Positions 1 through 29,137 of a stretch of 64,000 nucleotides of DNA are shown here, piece after piece. Location of the stretch: contig NZ_MPOB01000002.1 in NCBI RefSeq assembly GCF_002148795.1, forward strand, positions 62,001 to 126,000, read 5' to 3'. The first letter of the stretch is position 1; each line of letters begins with the position of its first letter. Both the position numbers and the translations under genes were made by a program. Under the pieces are notes generated by a model. That model ran no database searches. It saw only the letters and a list, made by a program, of their open reading frames with translations, and was not told where the DNA came from. Origin of the DNA: Oceanibaculum nanhaiense. Its GTDB lineage: Bacteria; Pseudomonadota; Alphaproteobacteria; Oceanibaculales; Oceanibaculaceae.

Positions 1-2
1 TT

Positions 3-1740
3 CTTGCCGGCCCGATTGCGGCGGCGGGCGGTGGCGCTGCTCTGGCACTGGCCGATATTTCCCACACGCTGCAGATCGGCCGCGAGGCGCTGGACTGCCG
101 CCTCGCCATCGAGGCCGGATCGCTGGCGGTGTTGGCCGCAGGGTTGCGCGCCTGGCTGGACGGGCGCAAGACACATCCCGGCCTGCATGAAGGCAATGCG
201 AAGGCGGACCGTGCCGCACTGGCCGGGCTGCTGGATGCAACGGAGGCGCGGGAACTGGCGGCGCGCTGGCTGGCCGAGGGACGGATCGGCAAGGCGCTTG
301 CGCTCTGGGCCAAGGGGCAGGATATCGACTGGCCGGGCGTGCCGGGCGGGCGCATCGTCTCGCTGCCGACCTATCCCTTCGCGCGCCAGCGCTTCTGGAT
401 ACCCCGTCCGGCCCAGACGGTAGAGGCATCCGTCGCGGCGGCGCTGGCCGGCAGCCCGGCGGGCCGCGCAGCGCTGGAAAGCGGCAATGATCTGCTGGAA
501 CGGCAGATCGCGCCGGTGCTGCGGGAGGTGCTCGACCGGCTGCCGGAAACGGAAATGGTGCCGGAGCTGCGGCGCTGGCGACAGGCCGCCGCGGCGCTGC
601 TGGCTTCGACTCCGGCGGGCGAGGCTGCGGACTGGGACAGCTTCGCGGCGGCACATCGGGAGGACAAGGCGCTGGCCGCCCGCATCGATCTGGCCGGGGC
701 GACGCTGCGCGCCCTGCCGGACATTCTGGCCGGGCGGGTGAAGCCGACCGCCGTGATGTTCCCGGATGGCGGGATGGGGCTGGTCGAGGGCGTCTATAAG
801 GATAATCCGGTGGCCGCACGCTTCAGCGACGGGCTGGCCGGGGCGGCGGCGGCCTTCGTCGCGGCGCGGCTGGCGGCGGCGCCGGATCGCCGCCTGCGCA
901 TTCTGGAAATTGGCGCCGGCACCGGCGGCACCAGCGTGTGCGTGTTCCGGGCGCTGGCCCCGCACCGCGCCGGCATCGCCGAATATCTCTATACCGATGT
1001 GTCGCGCGCCTTCCTGATCCATGCTGAGCGCTCTTACGCCGACAGCGCGCCCAATCTGGCGACCGCTTTGTTCGATGTCGAAAAGCCGCTGGCCGGGCAG
1101 GGGGTGACGCCGCATGGCTATGATCTGGTGATCGCCGCCAATGTGCTGCACGCGACAGCAGACATGCGCCGTACGCTGGCGACGGTGTGTGAGACGCTGG
1201 CGCCAGGCGGGCTGCTGCTGGCGAACGAGACCAGTGCGGCGACCCTGTTCACCCATGTCACCTTCGGCCTGCTGGAGGGCTGGTGGCGCTTCACCGACCC
1301 GGATGTGCGGATTCCGGGCACGCCCAGCCTGACGCCGGCTTCCTGGCGGAAGCTGCTGGAACAGTCCGGGCTGACCTGGGTCGCCGGCTCGCCGGAAGAT
1401 GAGCTGGCGCTCGGTCAGCAGCTGGTCGCCGCGCGGATGCCGGAGGATGCCGTGGTGGCGCCGGCGGCGCCGGTTGCCGCCACGCTGAAAGCGCCGGAAA
1501 AGCCCGTCTCGGTGCAGCCCGCCGGCAGCCTGCGCGATGTGCTGCTGCGGCTGCTGGCGGAGACGCTGAACGTGACGCCGGGCAGCATCGACGTGACCCA
1601 GTCCTTCGCCGATTACGGGCTGGATTCGATCCTCGGCATGGAGTTGGTGCACCGGCTGCGGCGGGCGCTGGATATCGATTTCGAGCAGACACGGCTGTTC
1701 GACTTCGCCAGCGTGGCGCAGCTGGAGGGCTTCATTGCGG
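3..1740 (+). other. PKS module part: post-KS linker, C-methyltransferase, ACP
   Basis: Only the tail of the module's KS is in the window. The cMT carries the SAM-binding EIGAGTGGT motif (E codon at 906), and a second region around 1128-1160 reads LVIAANVLHAT, both typical of PKS methyltransferases. The ACP serine codon is at 1626. The residue six positions after this serine is Leu, so this ACP lacks the beta-branch Trp flag. Prediction: an alpha-methylated, unreduced beta-keto intermediate, since no KR is visible here. Confidence 0.85.
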
Positions 1741-4700
1741 CGGACTATCCGGCGGCGGTCGCTGCCCTCGGCGCGGCCCCGAAGCCGGCATCCAGGGCGG
1801 CACCGGTTGCCGCCGCAAGCCCGGCGGTGCGGCGGGATTCCAAGCAGGAAAAGGGCCGCCAGCCCATCGCCATTATCGGCGCCAGCGGCCGCTTCGCGAA
1901 ATCGCCGGACATGGACGCGCTGTGGGGCCATCTGCTGACCGGCCGCGATCTGGTGGAGCCGGTCAGCCGCTTCGACCTCGACAGCCTGTACAAGGACGCC
2001 GCGCCCGGAACCTATGGCCGGCATGGCAGCTTCATCGACGGGATCGACCAGTTCGACCCGGTGTTCTTCGGCATTTCCGGGCTGGAAGCCACCTATATGG
2101 ACCCGCAGCAGCGGCTGTTCCTGGAGGAGGCGTGGAACACGCTGGAGAATGCCGGCCATGCCGGGGCGGATATCGCCGGGCGGCGCGTCGGCGTGTTCGT
2201 CGGCTGCAGCGCCGGCGACTATCATGACCTGTTCAAGGGCGATGAGGCGCCTGGCCAGGCATTCTGGGGCAACACCATCTCGCTGATTCCCGCGCGCATC
2301 GCCTATCTGCTGGATCTGAAGGGGCCGGCCATCGCCGTCGATACCGCCTGCTCCAGCGCGCTGGTGGCGCTGCATCTCGCCTGCCAGAGCCTGTGGAACG
2401 GCGAGGCGGAGATGGCGCTGGCCGGCGGCGTGTTCGTGCATGCGACGGCGCGCTTCTACCGCTCGGCCAACCAGGCAAAGATGCTGTCGCCGAGCGGACG
2501 CTGTGCCGCCTTCGGCGCCGGTGCCGATGGTATCGTGCCGGGCGAGGCGGTGGGTGCTGTGCTGCTGCGCCCGCTGTCCGACGCGATGGCCGATGGCGAC
2601 ACGATCCTGGGCGTCATCGCCGCCAGCGGCACCAATCAGGATGGGGCGACCAACGGCATCACCGCCCCCAGCGCCGCCTCGCAGGAACGGCTGATCCGCC
2701 AAGTCTATGACGGCTTCGGCATCGACCCCGAAAGCATCGGCATGGTGGAGGCGCACGGCACCGGCACGGTGCTGGGCGACCCCATCGAACATGCGGCGCT
2801 GACCCGCGCCTTCCGCCACTATACCGGCCGCACGGGCTTCTGCGCGCTGGGCTCGGTGAAGTCGAACATCGGCCATGCCACAACGGCGGCGGGCATCGCC
2901 GGGCTGGCGAAGCTGCTGCTGGCGCTGCGTCACCGCACCATCCCGCCGACCATCCATATCGGCAGCGGGAATCCGGCGATCCGCATGGCGGAGAGCCCGT
3001 TCTTCGCCAGCGAGACGCCGCTGGACTGGGCAGCACCGCAACCGGGCGCGCCGCGCCGGGCGGCGATCAGCTCCTTCGGCTTCAGCGGCACCAACGCGCA
3101 TGCGGTGGTGGAGGAAGCGCCCACCCTGCCGCCGCGCGCCGGCTTGCCGAAGGGCGGGCTTATCGTGCTGTCGGCGCGCACGACCGAACAGCTGCGCCGG
3201 CAGGCGGAAAAGCTGCTGGACCATCTCGACACCCAGCCGGAACAGGAACTGGCCGATATCGGCTTCACCCTGCTGGCCGGCCGCCGGCATTTGCATCACC
3301 GGCTGGTGCTGGTCGCTACTGACCGGGCGGACCTCGCAGCACGGCTGCGCCTCTGGCTGGACGGATCGCCAGACTGCGGTGTCGAAACGGCGGAACTGGA
3401 TGAAAAGGACCGCCGCGCCGATCCCGCCCGGCAGGCGGAGGGCGAGGCGTTGATTGCCGCGATCCGCGCCGCCGCCGACCCGATGGCGCTGCTGCCCGCA
3501 CTGGCCCGGCATTATCTGGCCGGCGACGAACTGGAGTATGGCGCGGCATGCCCGGCCGGCGCGCGCCGGGTGCCGCTGCCGACCTATCCGTTCGAGCGCA
3601 AACGCTATTGGGTGAAGGCTGCGGAACAGCCGAAGCCGGCGCTGGTCGCAACTGCCGCATCGCAGCCCGTCGTTGTCTTGCCCAAGCCGGCAGCGATGCC
3701 GCAACCCGTATCTTCATCCGCCACGCCGCCGAAGATCCGGCTGGCACCGCTGACTGCCGCCCTGACTGCCGCCGCACCGGCGGCGGTATCGGCTGCGCCG
3801 GATGGCGCGCTGCGCCGCCTGCCGGATGCGGACGGGGTGCGCCGGCTGGAACTCTCCGGAAGCTGGAGCGATGCGCAGCAGGCGCGGCTGGCCGGCGAAC
3901 TGGCGGCGGCCTCCAGCGACGACTCGGTGCGTGCGGTGCTGGTGATTGGCGATTGGGACGGCACCGCAACGACCGGTGCGGGGCTGAACGCCGCGCTCGA
4001 TTGTGCCGTGCCGGTGGTGGCGGCGCTGGCTGCTTCGGCGCAAGGGGCCGGGCTGCTGGCGGCCCTGCAGGCGGATTTCCTGCTGCTGGCGGCGGATGGC
4101 GCCTATGCCGGCCAGCCGGGACTTGCGCCGCAAAGTGCACTCATGGATCAGCGGCTGGGCCGCGAAGCCGCCCGTCTGATGCTGGCCGAGGGCCGTGCGC
4201 TGACCGGTGCCGAGCTGAGGGCGCGCGGCGTCGGCCTGCAGGTGCTGCCTTCGGCTGATATCGCCCGAACCGCCTCGGCGCTGGCGGTGCAGATCGCCAA
4301 GGCGCCGCGCCTCAGCCTCGTTGAGCTGAAGCGCCATATGCGCCGAGCGCTGCCGCCGCGTGCCGACCTGCCGGCTGGCGATCATCCGCTGCTGGCCGCT
4401 GCCGGGGACGGTGCGGCGGCACCCACTGGCAATCCGCGCCGGGTGGCGCTGGCCAGCCCGGTGGTCGAGCTGGAGATCTGGCCCGATGGCGTGGCGCTGC
4501 TGCGGCTGTGCGAACGGCAGCACAAGAACACCTTCACCCCGGCCTTCATGGACGGCATCCAGGAGGCGTTCACGGCGATTGCCGGCCTGGCGGAGGCGAA
4601 GGTGGTGGTGCTGACCGGGCATGACGGCTATTTCGCCTGCGGCGGCACGCGCGACGGGCTGACCGAGCTGCAGAGCGGCGCCACCCGCTTCACCGACCTG

Positions 4701-7700
4701 AAGATCTACAGCCTGCCACTGGACTGCGAATTGCCGGTGATCACCGCGATGCAGGGCCACGGTATCGGGGCGGGCTGGTCGCTCGGCATGTATTGCGATC
4801 TGGCGCTGTTCGGGGCGGAGAGCGTCTATCACAGCAATTATCTCTGGTTCGGCTTCACGCCGGGTGCTGGCGCGACGCTGATCTTCCCGGAACGGCTGGG
4901 CGACGATCTGGGCCGCGAGGTCTTGTTCACCGCCCGCGAATACAAGGGCCGCGAGCTGGCCACCCGCCGCCCTGGCCTGATGGCGCTGCCGGCGGCCGAG
5001 GTGCTGCCGCGCGCGCTGTCCATGGCGCATGCGCTGGCCGCCCGCCCGCGTGGCTGGCTGGTGGAGGCGAAGGCCGCGCTGGCGAAACCGCTGACCGACC
5101 GGCTGGGGGATGTGCTGGCCCGCGAGGTGGCGATGCATGAGACGACCTTCATCGGCAATGCCCGCGTGGCCGAACGCATCGCCGAGGCCTTCCCGCAGGC
5201 GCCAGCCGCCGAAGCCCCGGAACCGGCGAAGCCTGCCGCTGCCGATGGTGCGGCAAGGCTGGCGCGGGCGCGCGGCGAGATCGTCGCCACCCTGGCCGAG
5301 GAGCTGATGATCGAGGCCTCGGACATCCGCGATTCCTCCGGTTTCCTCGATCTCGGCCTCGATTCGATCCTCGCCGTCACCTGGCTGCGCCGGCTGAACG
5401 GGCTGTTCGGCATCGATCTGCCGGCAACCAGCGTCTATGCCCATCCGACGGTCGGTGATCTGGCCGCGCATGTCGCGAAGCTGCTGCCGGAGGACGCGCT
5501 GGCCCAGCCGGAATCCCCGGCGCAACCCGAGCCGGCACCCGTTGCGGCAGCACCTGTTGTGGCGGCCCCTGTCATCGCGGAACCTGTGGTCGCCGCGCCG
5601 GCAATCCGGCCAACCCCGGAACCGCGCCAGACCCCAGAGGCTCGGGGCGCGGTGGCGGTGATCGGCGCGTCCGGGCAGTTCCCCAAGGCCGATGATCTGG
5701 AAGCCTTCTGGGAGAATATCCGCAGCGGGCGCGACTGCATTGAGGAGGTGCCGGCCGACCGCTGGGACATCGCGCGGCATTACCATCCCGATCCCCACCA
5801 TCCCGACGCGACCTATTGCAAATGGATGGGCGCGCTGTCGGATATCGACCGCTTTGATGCCGGCTTCTTCACCATGACGCCGCGCGAGGCGGAGCTGACG
5901 GACCCGCAGCAGCGGCTGTTCCTGCAGCATGCCTGGCACGCCATCGAGGATGCGGCACTCGACCCGCTGAAGCTGGGCGGGGCGCAGTGCGGCGTGTTCG
6001 TCAGTTCCGGCCCCAGCGGCTATGCCGATCTGATCGCAGAACGCAACGCCTACAGCCTGCTCGGCAGTTCCGGCTCCATCCTGGCGGCGCGTATCGCCCA
6101 TCTGCTGGATCTGCGCGGCCCCAGCCTGTCGATCGATACCGCCTGTTCCAGCTCGCTGGTGGCGATTGCCGAGGCCTGCAACAGCCTGCTGCTGGGCGAC
6201 AGCGACCTGGCGCTGGCCGGGGGCGCCTGCGTGCTGATCGGCCCGTCCATGTTCATCGACACCGCCAAGGTGGGCATGCTGTCGAAGGACGGGCGCTGCT
6301 TCACCTTCGATGCGCGCGCCAACGGTTTCGTGCCGGGCGAGGGCGTCGGCGTGCTGCTGCTGAAGCGGCTGGAAGATGCGCTGGCCGATGGCGACCCTGT
6401 GCGCGCGGTGATCCGCGGCTGGGGCACCAATCAGGACGGAAGGACCAACGGCATCACCGCGCCGAACCCGCAGGCGCAGACAAGGCTGATGCAGTCCGTC
6501 CACCGCAAATTCGGCATCGACCCGGCGAGCATCGGGCTGATCGAATGCCACGGCACCGGCACGGCGCTGGGCGACCCCATCGAGATCGAGGGGCTGTGCG
6601 ACGCCTTCGCCGGCAGCGGCCTGAAGGAAGGGGCCTGCGTCATCGGTTCGGTGAAGTCGAATGTTGGGCATCTGCTGGCCGCCGCCGGTGTGGCCGGCGC
6701 GATGAAGGCGATGCTGGCGCTGGAACATGCCGAGCTGCCGCCAGCCGTGAATTTCCAGACTCTGAACCCGCATATCCGCCTCACCGGCGCACCGTTCCGG
6801 GTGAACAATGCGCTGCGCAACTGGCAGCCCGGCACCGGCCCGCGCCGCGTGGCCGTCAGCTCCTATGGCTTCAGCGGCACCAACGCGCATCTGGTGATGG
6901 AAGAAGCCCCGCCGGCTGAAGCGGGAACGGGCGCGCCCGGCCCCCATCTGTTCGTGCTGTCGGCACGCGACCGCGAGCGGCTGACCGACTATGCCGCCGT
7001 GATGGAGCGCTTCATCGCCGCTGATCCGGCGCTCGATCTCGGCGGTCTGGCGCACACGCTGCGGGTCGCGCGCAGCGCCTTCGCCACCCGGCTGGCCTTC
7101 ACCTTCCGTGACCGGGCGGAGCTGCTGCGGGCACTGTCCTCCATCGCTGCCGGTCAGCCGGCGGAGGGTGTCTGGTTCGACCGCCGCGATGCCGATACGG
7201 CGGATGCCGGCACGCTCGACGGTCTGGCACGGCTATGGGTCGCCGGCCGCGATGTCGATTTCTCAGGATTGCCGCAGGGCCGCCTGCCGGAGGGCCGCCG
7301 CATCCGGCTGCCGGGCTATCCCTTCGCACGCGACCGGCACTGGGTTGCCCCGGCAAAGCTCGTGGCTCCCGCTGTGGCTCCCGCCGGGCATCCGCTGCTG
7401 GAGGAGGTGATTGTGACGGCCGAGGGGCTGCGCGCCGGCCTTACGCTGCGCGCGGAGGAGCCCTGGCTGACCCACCACGCGACCGGCGAGACGCGGCTGT
7501 CGCTCGGCCTGTTCCTGCCGGAACTGGCGCGTGCCTCGCTTGCGCGGCAGACCGGCGGACCTGTGGCCGGGCTGCGCCATCTGGTCTGGGGCCGTCCGGT
7601 CGCGGTGAACGGGCATCCGCGCCGTGTGCGCCTTGCCGTCCGGCAGGATTCGGCCGGGCTGTTCTATCAGGTCACGGCGGACGGGGAGGAAGCGGCCCCC

Positions 7701-8243
7701 TGCCATCTGGGCGAGTTGCTGCCACAGGATGCCGAAGCGTTCCGCGCGCCGACCCTCGATGCCGCCACATTCGCTGCCGGCGCGGATGTGCTGTCCGCCT
7801 TCCGGACCTTCGCCGCGCGCTGCGCCGCCCATTCCGGCCCGCCGGCACCGGAGGCCGCCAATGTACAGGAGGTGCGCCGTGACGCGGGCGGGCTGACCGC
7901 CCGTCTGACGCGGCCCGCCGGTGCGGTGCATGGCATGGTCATCGATCCGCTCTATCTCGATGCCGTCTGGCGGGTGCTGGCTTTTGCTGAGGGCGGGGAG
8001 TCGGGCACCGGCTCGGGCGCGCTGCCCTTCCCCTATGCGATGGAAAGCGTCACGCTGGAACCGGTGGCGCAGGCCGGCCTGCCCGAGGCGCTGTGGCTGC
8101 GGCTGTGGCGGCGTGCGGACGATACCGGCTGGACGCTGTCGCTGCACGATGCCGGGGGGCAGACGCTGCTGACGCTGGATGGCGTGCTGACCGCGCCGCA
8201 CGATGCGCTGGCGGAAATCCGGTTCGAGGAGGAAGCCCTATGA
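3..8243 (+). CDS. trans-AT polyketide synthase, 5'-partial (KS tail-cMT-ACP-KS-ECH-ECH-ACP-KS-DH-like)
   Basis: Modular type I PKS; the reading frame is already open at base 3, so the N-terminus lies outside the window. Domains by position: post-KS linker ending in a YPFARQRFW motif (3-410), SAM-dependent C-methyltransferase with EIGAGTGGT (485-1425), ACP with GLDS (1527-1735), KS with DTACSSA, HGTGT and NIGH (1854-3120), a short ECH-like domain (3800-4380), a full PksI-like ECH (4440-5200), ACP with GLDSILAVTW (5250-5490), a second complete KS (5655-6910) and a C-terminal DH-like fold (7380-8235). There is no AT domain, so extender units must be loaded in trans. The protein ends without an ACP; the gene for the next PKS starts with one. 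The stop overlaps the next gene as ATGA. The family is certain; the product is unknown. Confidence 0.95.
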   Translation, partial: LAGPIAAAGGGAALALADISHTLQIGREALDCRLAIEAGSLAVLAAGLRAWLDGRKTHPGLHEGNAKADRAALAGLLDATEARELAARWLAEGRIGKALALWAKGQDIDWPGVPGGRIVSLPTYPFARQRFWIPRPAQTVEASVAAALAGSPAGRAALESGNDLLERQIAPVLREVLDRLPETEMVPELRRWRQAAAALLASTPAGEAADWDSFAAAHREDKALAARIDLAGATLRALPDILAGRVKPTAVMFPDGGMGLVEGVYKDNPVAARFSDGLAGAAAAFVAARLAAAPDRRLRILEIGAGTGGTSVCVFRALAPHRAGIAEYLYTDVSRAFLIHAERSYADSAPNLATALFDVEKPLAGQGVTPHGYDLVIAANVLHATADMRRTLATVCETLAPGGLLLANETSAATLFTHVTFGLLEGWWRFTDPDVRIPGTPSLTPASWRKLLEQSGLTWVAGSPEDELALGQQLVAARMPEDAVVAPAAPVAATLKAPEKPVSVQPAGSLRDVLLRLLAETLNVTPGSIDVTQSFADYGLDSILGMELVHRLRRALDIDFEQTRLFDFASVAQLEGFIAADYPAAVAALGAAPKPASRAAPVAAASPAVRRDSKQEKGRQPIAIIGASGRFAKSPDMDALWGHLLTGRDLVEPVSRFDLDSLYKDAAPGTYGRHGSFIDGIDQFDPVFFGISGLEATYMDPQQRLFLEEAWNTLENAGHAGADIAGRRVGVFVGCSAGDYHDLFKGDEAPGQAFWGNTISLIPARIAYLLDLKGPAIAVDTACSSALVALHLACQSLWNGEAEMALAGGVFVHATARFYRSANQAKMLSPSGRCAAFGAGADGIVPGEAVGAVLLRPLSDAMADGDTILGVIAASGTNQDGATNGITAPSAASQERLIRQVYDGFGIDPESIGMVEAHGTGTVLGDPIEHAALTRAFRHYTGRTGFCALGSVKSNIGHATTAAGIAGLAKLLLALRHRTIPPTIHIGSGNPAIRMAESPFFASETPLDWAAPQPGAPRRAAISSFGFSGTNAHAVVEEAPTLPPRAGLPKGGLIVLSARTTEQLRRQAEKLLDHLDTQPEQELADIGFTLLAGRRHLHHRLVLVATDRADLAARLRLWLDGSPDCGVETAELDEKDRRADPARQAEGEALIAAIRAAADPMALLPALARHYLAGDELEYGAACPAGARRVPLPTYPFERKRYWVKAAEQPKPALVATAASQPVVVLPKPAAMPQPVSSSATPPKIRLAPLTAALTAAAPAAVSAAPDGALRRLPDADGVRRLELSGSWSDAQQARLAGELAAASSDDSVRAVLVIGDWDGTATTGAGLNAALDCAVPVVAALAASAQGAGLLAALQADFLLLAADGAYAGQPGLAPQSALMDQRLGREAARLMLAEGRALTGAELRARGVGLQVLPSADIARTASALAVQIAKAPRLSLVELKRHMRRALPPRADLPAGDHPLLAAAGDGAAAPTGNPRRVALASPVVELEIWPDGVALLRLCERQHKNTFTPAFMDGIQEAFTAIAGLAEAKVVVLTGHDGYFACGGTRDGLTELQSGATRFTDLKIYSLPLDCELPVITAMQGHGIGAGWSLGMYCDLALFGAESVYHSNYLWFGFTPGAGATLIFPERLGDDLGREVLFTAREYKGRELATRRPGLMALPAAEVLPRALSMAHALAARPRGWLVEAKAALAKPLTDRLGDVLAREVAMHETTFIGNARVAERIAEAFPQAPAAEAPEPAKPAAADGAARLARARGEIVATLAEELMIEASDIRDSSGFLDLGLDSILAVTWLRRLNGLFGIDLPATSVYAHPTVGDLAAHVAKLLPEDALAQPESPAQPEPAPVAAAPVVAAPVIAEPVVAAPAIRPTPEPRQTPEARGAVAVIGASGQFPKADDLEAFWENIRSGRDCIEEVPADRWDIARHYHPDPHHPDATYCKWMGALSDIDRFDAGFFTMTPREAELTDPQQRLFLQHAWHAIEDAALDPLKLGGAQCGVFVSSGPSGYADLIAERNAYSLLGSSGSILAARIAHLLDLRGPSLSIDTACSSSLVAIAEACNSLLLGDSDLALAGGACVLIGPSMFIDTAKVGMLSKDGRCFTFDARANGFVPGEGVGVLLLKRLEDALADGDPVRAVIRGWGTNQDGRTNGITAPNPQAQTRLMQSVHRKFGIDPASIGLIECHGTGTALGDPIEIEGLCDAFAGSGLKEGACVIGSVKSNVGHLLAAAGVAGAMKAMLALEHAELPPAVNFQTLNPHIRLTGAPFRVNNALRNWQPGTGPRRVAVSSYGFSGTNAHLVMEEAPPAEAGTGAPGPHLFVLSARDRERLTDYAAVMERFIAADPALDLGGLAHTLRVARSAFATRLAFTFRDRAELLRALSSIAAGQPAEGVWFDRRDADTADAGTLDGLARLWVAGRDVDFSGLPQGRLPEGRRIRLPGYPFARDRHWVAPAKLVAPAVAPAGHPLLEEVIVTAEGLRAGLTLRAEEPWLTHHATGETRLSLGLFLPELARASLARQTGGPVAGLRHLVWGRPVAVNGHPRRVRLAVRQDSAGLFYQVTADGEEAAPCHLGELLPQDAEAFRAPTLDAATFAAGADVLSAFRTFAARCAAHSGPPAPEAANVQEVRRDAGGLTARLTRPAGAVHGMVIDPLYLDAVWRVLAFAEGGESGTGSGALPFPYAMESVTLEPVAQAGLPEALWLRLWRRADDTGWTLSLHDAGGQTLLTLDGVLTAPHDALAEIRFEEEAL
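1854..5490 (+). other. PKS beta-branching module: KS-ECH-ECH-ACP
   Basis: The KS is complete (catalytic Cys codon at 2349, HGTGT near 2755, NIGH near 2868). The first ECH-like domain is short (about 190 residues) and lacks the stretch that normally holds the first oxyanion-hole Gly and its following helix. The second ECH is full length and closely resembles PksI-type ECH2 enzymes (for example FACGGT, VITAMQGHGIGAG, FTPGAGATLI). The following ACP has DSILAVTW, with Trp (codon 5382-5384) six residues after the phosphopantetheinyl Ser. That is the known flag of ACPs served by HMG-synthase cassettes. The HMG synthase, decarboxylating KS and donor ACP are not in the window. Confidence 0.85.
5655..8240 (+). 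other. Split PKS module, first half: KS and degenerate DH-like domain
   Basis: The KS is intact (TACSSS with Cys codon at 6144, HGTGT near 6552, NVGH near 6660). After a YPFARDRHW linker the protein continues as a double-hotdog DH-like fold. The active HxxxGxxxxP motif is degenerate: the segment reads HHATGETRLSLG, so the His may be retained while the Gly and Pro are lost. The second-hotdog Asp seems kept (DPLYLDAVW). The domain may be inactive or carry out another reaction. The ACP for this module is at the start of the 6489-residue protein. Confidence 0.7.
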
Positions 8244-9573
8244 CGGCGGTGACGAGAAACGCCAAGGTTGCGATCATCGGCGGCGGGCCAACCGGAATCG
8301 GCGTGGCGCGCGAGCTGGTGGCCGGCGGCGTGGAGGTCGAACTCTACGAGGCGGAATCGGATTTCGGCGGTGTGTGGAATGCCGAAGCGGCGTGCGGCCG
8401 CGCCTATGACTCGCTGCATCTGATCTCGCCGAAATTCAACACCCAGGCGCCCGACTTCCCGATGCCGGAGGACTACCCGCCCTATCCGAACCACCGGCTG
8501 ATGCTGCGCTACATCCGCGATTTCGCGCGCGCCTCCGGCCTGTATGAACGCACCCGCTTCGAAGCGCCGGTCTCGCGGCTGGAGCCGGTCGGCGACCAGT
8601 GGCGGCTGGTGACGGCGGCGGGGCATGACGCGCTCTATCCGCTGGTCATCGTGTGCAACGGGCTGCAGCGCGTGCCGCACCTGCCGGACCCGGCCTATCC
8701 CGGCCGCTTCGGGGGCGAGGTGCTGCACACCATGGACTACAAGTCCGGGCGGCAGCTGGCCGGCAAGCGGGTGCTGGTGATCGGCGGCGGCAATTCCGGC
8801 TGCGATGTCGCGGTGGATGCGGTGCATCACGCCGCCTCGGTGCATCACAGCACGCGGCGCGGCTATTACTACCAGCCGAAATTCATCGACGGGAAGCCGA
8901 CCCCGCAATGGATGATGGAGCTGGGCAACCGCTTCCCGCGCAAGGAGGACACGCTGGCCTATATCGCGGAAGTGTTCCGCATGGCCGGCTATGACGGCGC
9001 GGCCTACGGGCTGCCGGCGCCGGATTATCCGCTGGATGCCGCGCATCCGGTGATGAATTCGCAGATCCTCTATCATATCGGCCATGGCGATGTGGTGCCG
9101 AAGGGCGATGTCGCGGCGTTCGAGGGGCGCACTGTGCGCTTTGCCGATGGCAGCACGGCGGAATTCGACGTGATCCTCTACGCCACCGGCTATGAGCGCG
9201 ATTTCCCGTTCCTCGACAAGGGGCTGCTGGAATGGAAGTCGGGCATCCCCGACCTGTTCCTGCATTCGACGCCGCGCAACCACGACAATCTGCTGTTCAT
9301 GGGCTTCATCAACGCCGCCGGCGGGCTGGGCGACGGGCTGAAGACTCAAGGCCTGTACGCGCTGACCTATGCCCGCGCGCTGTTCGGCCGGACGCCGGGG
9401 CTGGAAGCCTTCCTGAAGGCGAAACAGACCGACAATCCCGATATCGGCCAGGGCTATTTCGTGCCGTCCTACCGGCATCTGTGGGAAGCCGATCTGTGGA
9501 AGCTGCTGGCGCAGATGCGGCGCTACCGCGACATGCTGGCCGGTGAGGGTGCCACGCGGGAGGCGCTGGCGTC

Positions 9574-9577
<4 letters not shown>
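8240..9577 (+). CDS. flavin-containing monooxygenase (possible Baeyer-Villiger type) of the PKS cluster
   Basis: A 445-residue class B flavoprotein monooxygenase. Two Rossmann motifs are visible: GGGPTG near residue 14 for FAD and GGGNSG near residue 181 for NADPH. The FMO fingerprint FxGxxxHxxxY is present as FGGEVLHTMDY near residue 157. The start is the ATG that overlaps the upstream PKS stop as ATGA, and its own stop overlaps the next PKS gene in the same way, so all three are translationally coupled. Known relatives in trans-AT clusters (for example OocK of oocydin) insert oxygen into the growing chain. Its position exactly between the two halves of a split module suggests an on-line substrate; that is inference. 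N- or S-oxidation is the alternative. Confidence 0.9.
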
Positions 9578-29043
<19,466 letters not shown>

Positions 29044-29137
29044 GGGCGATTGATGGTTCAGGATCGAGGCTGGCGTCAAAGGGAGGGGCAACGCATAATG
29101 CCGGACACCAAGCGCCGAATGGGAGCAGTCGAGCTAT

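Noticed and set aside
3714-7055. 1113-codon minus-strand frame opposite the PKS
   Set aside because: It is the antisense of KS/ECH coding sequence in GC-rich DNA and its translation has low-complexity Arg/Gln/His composition.
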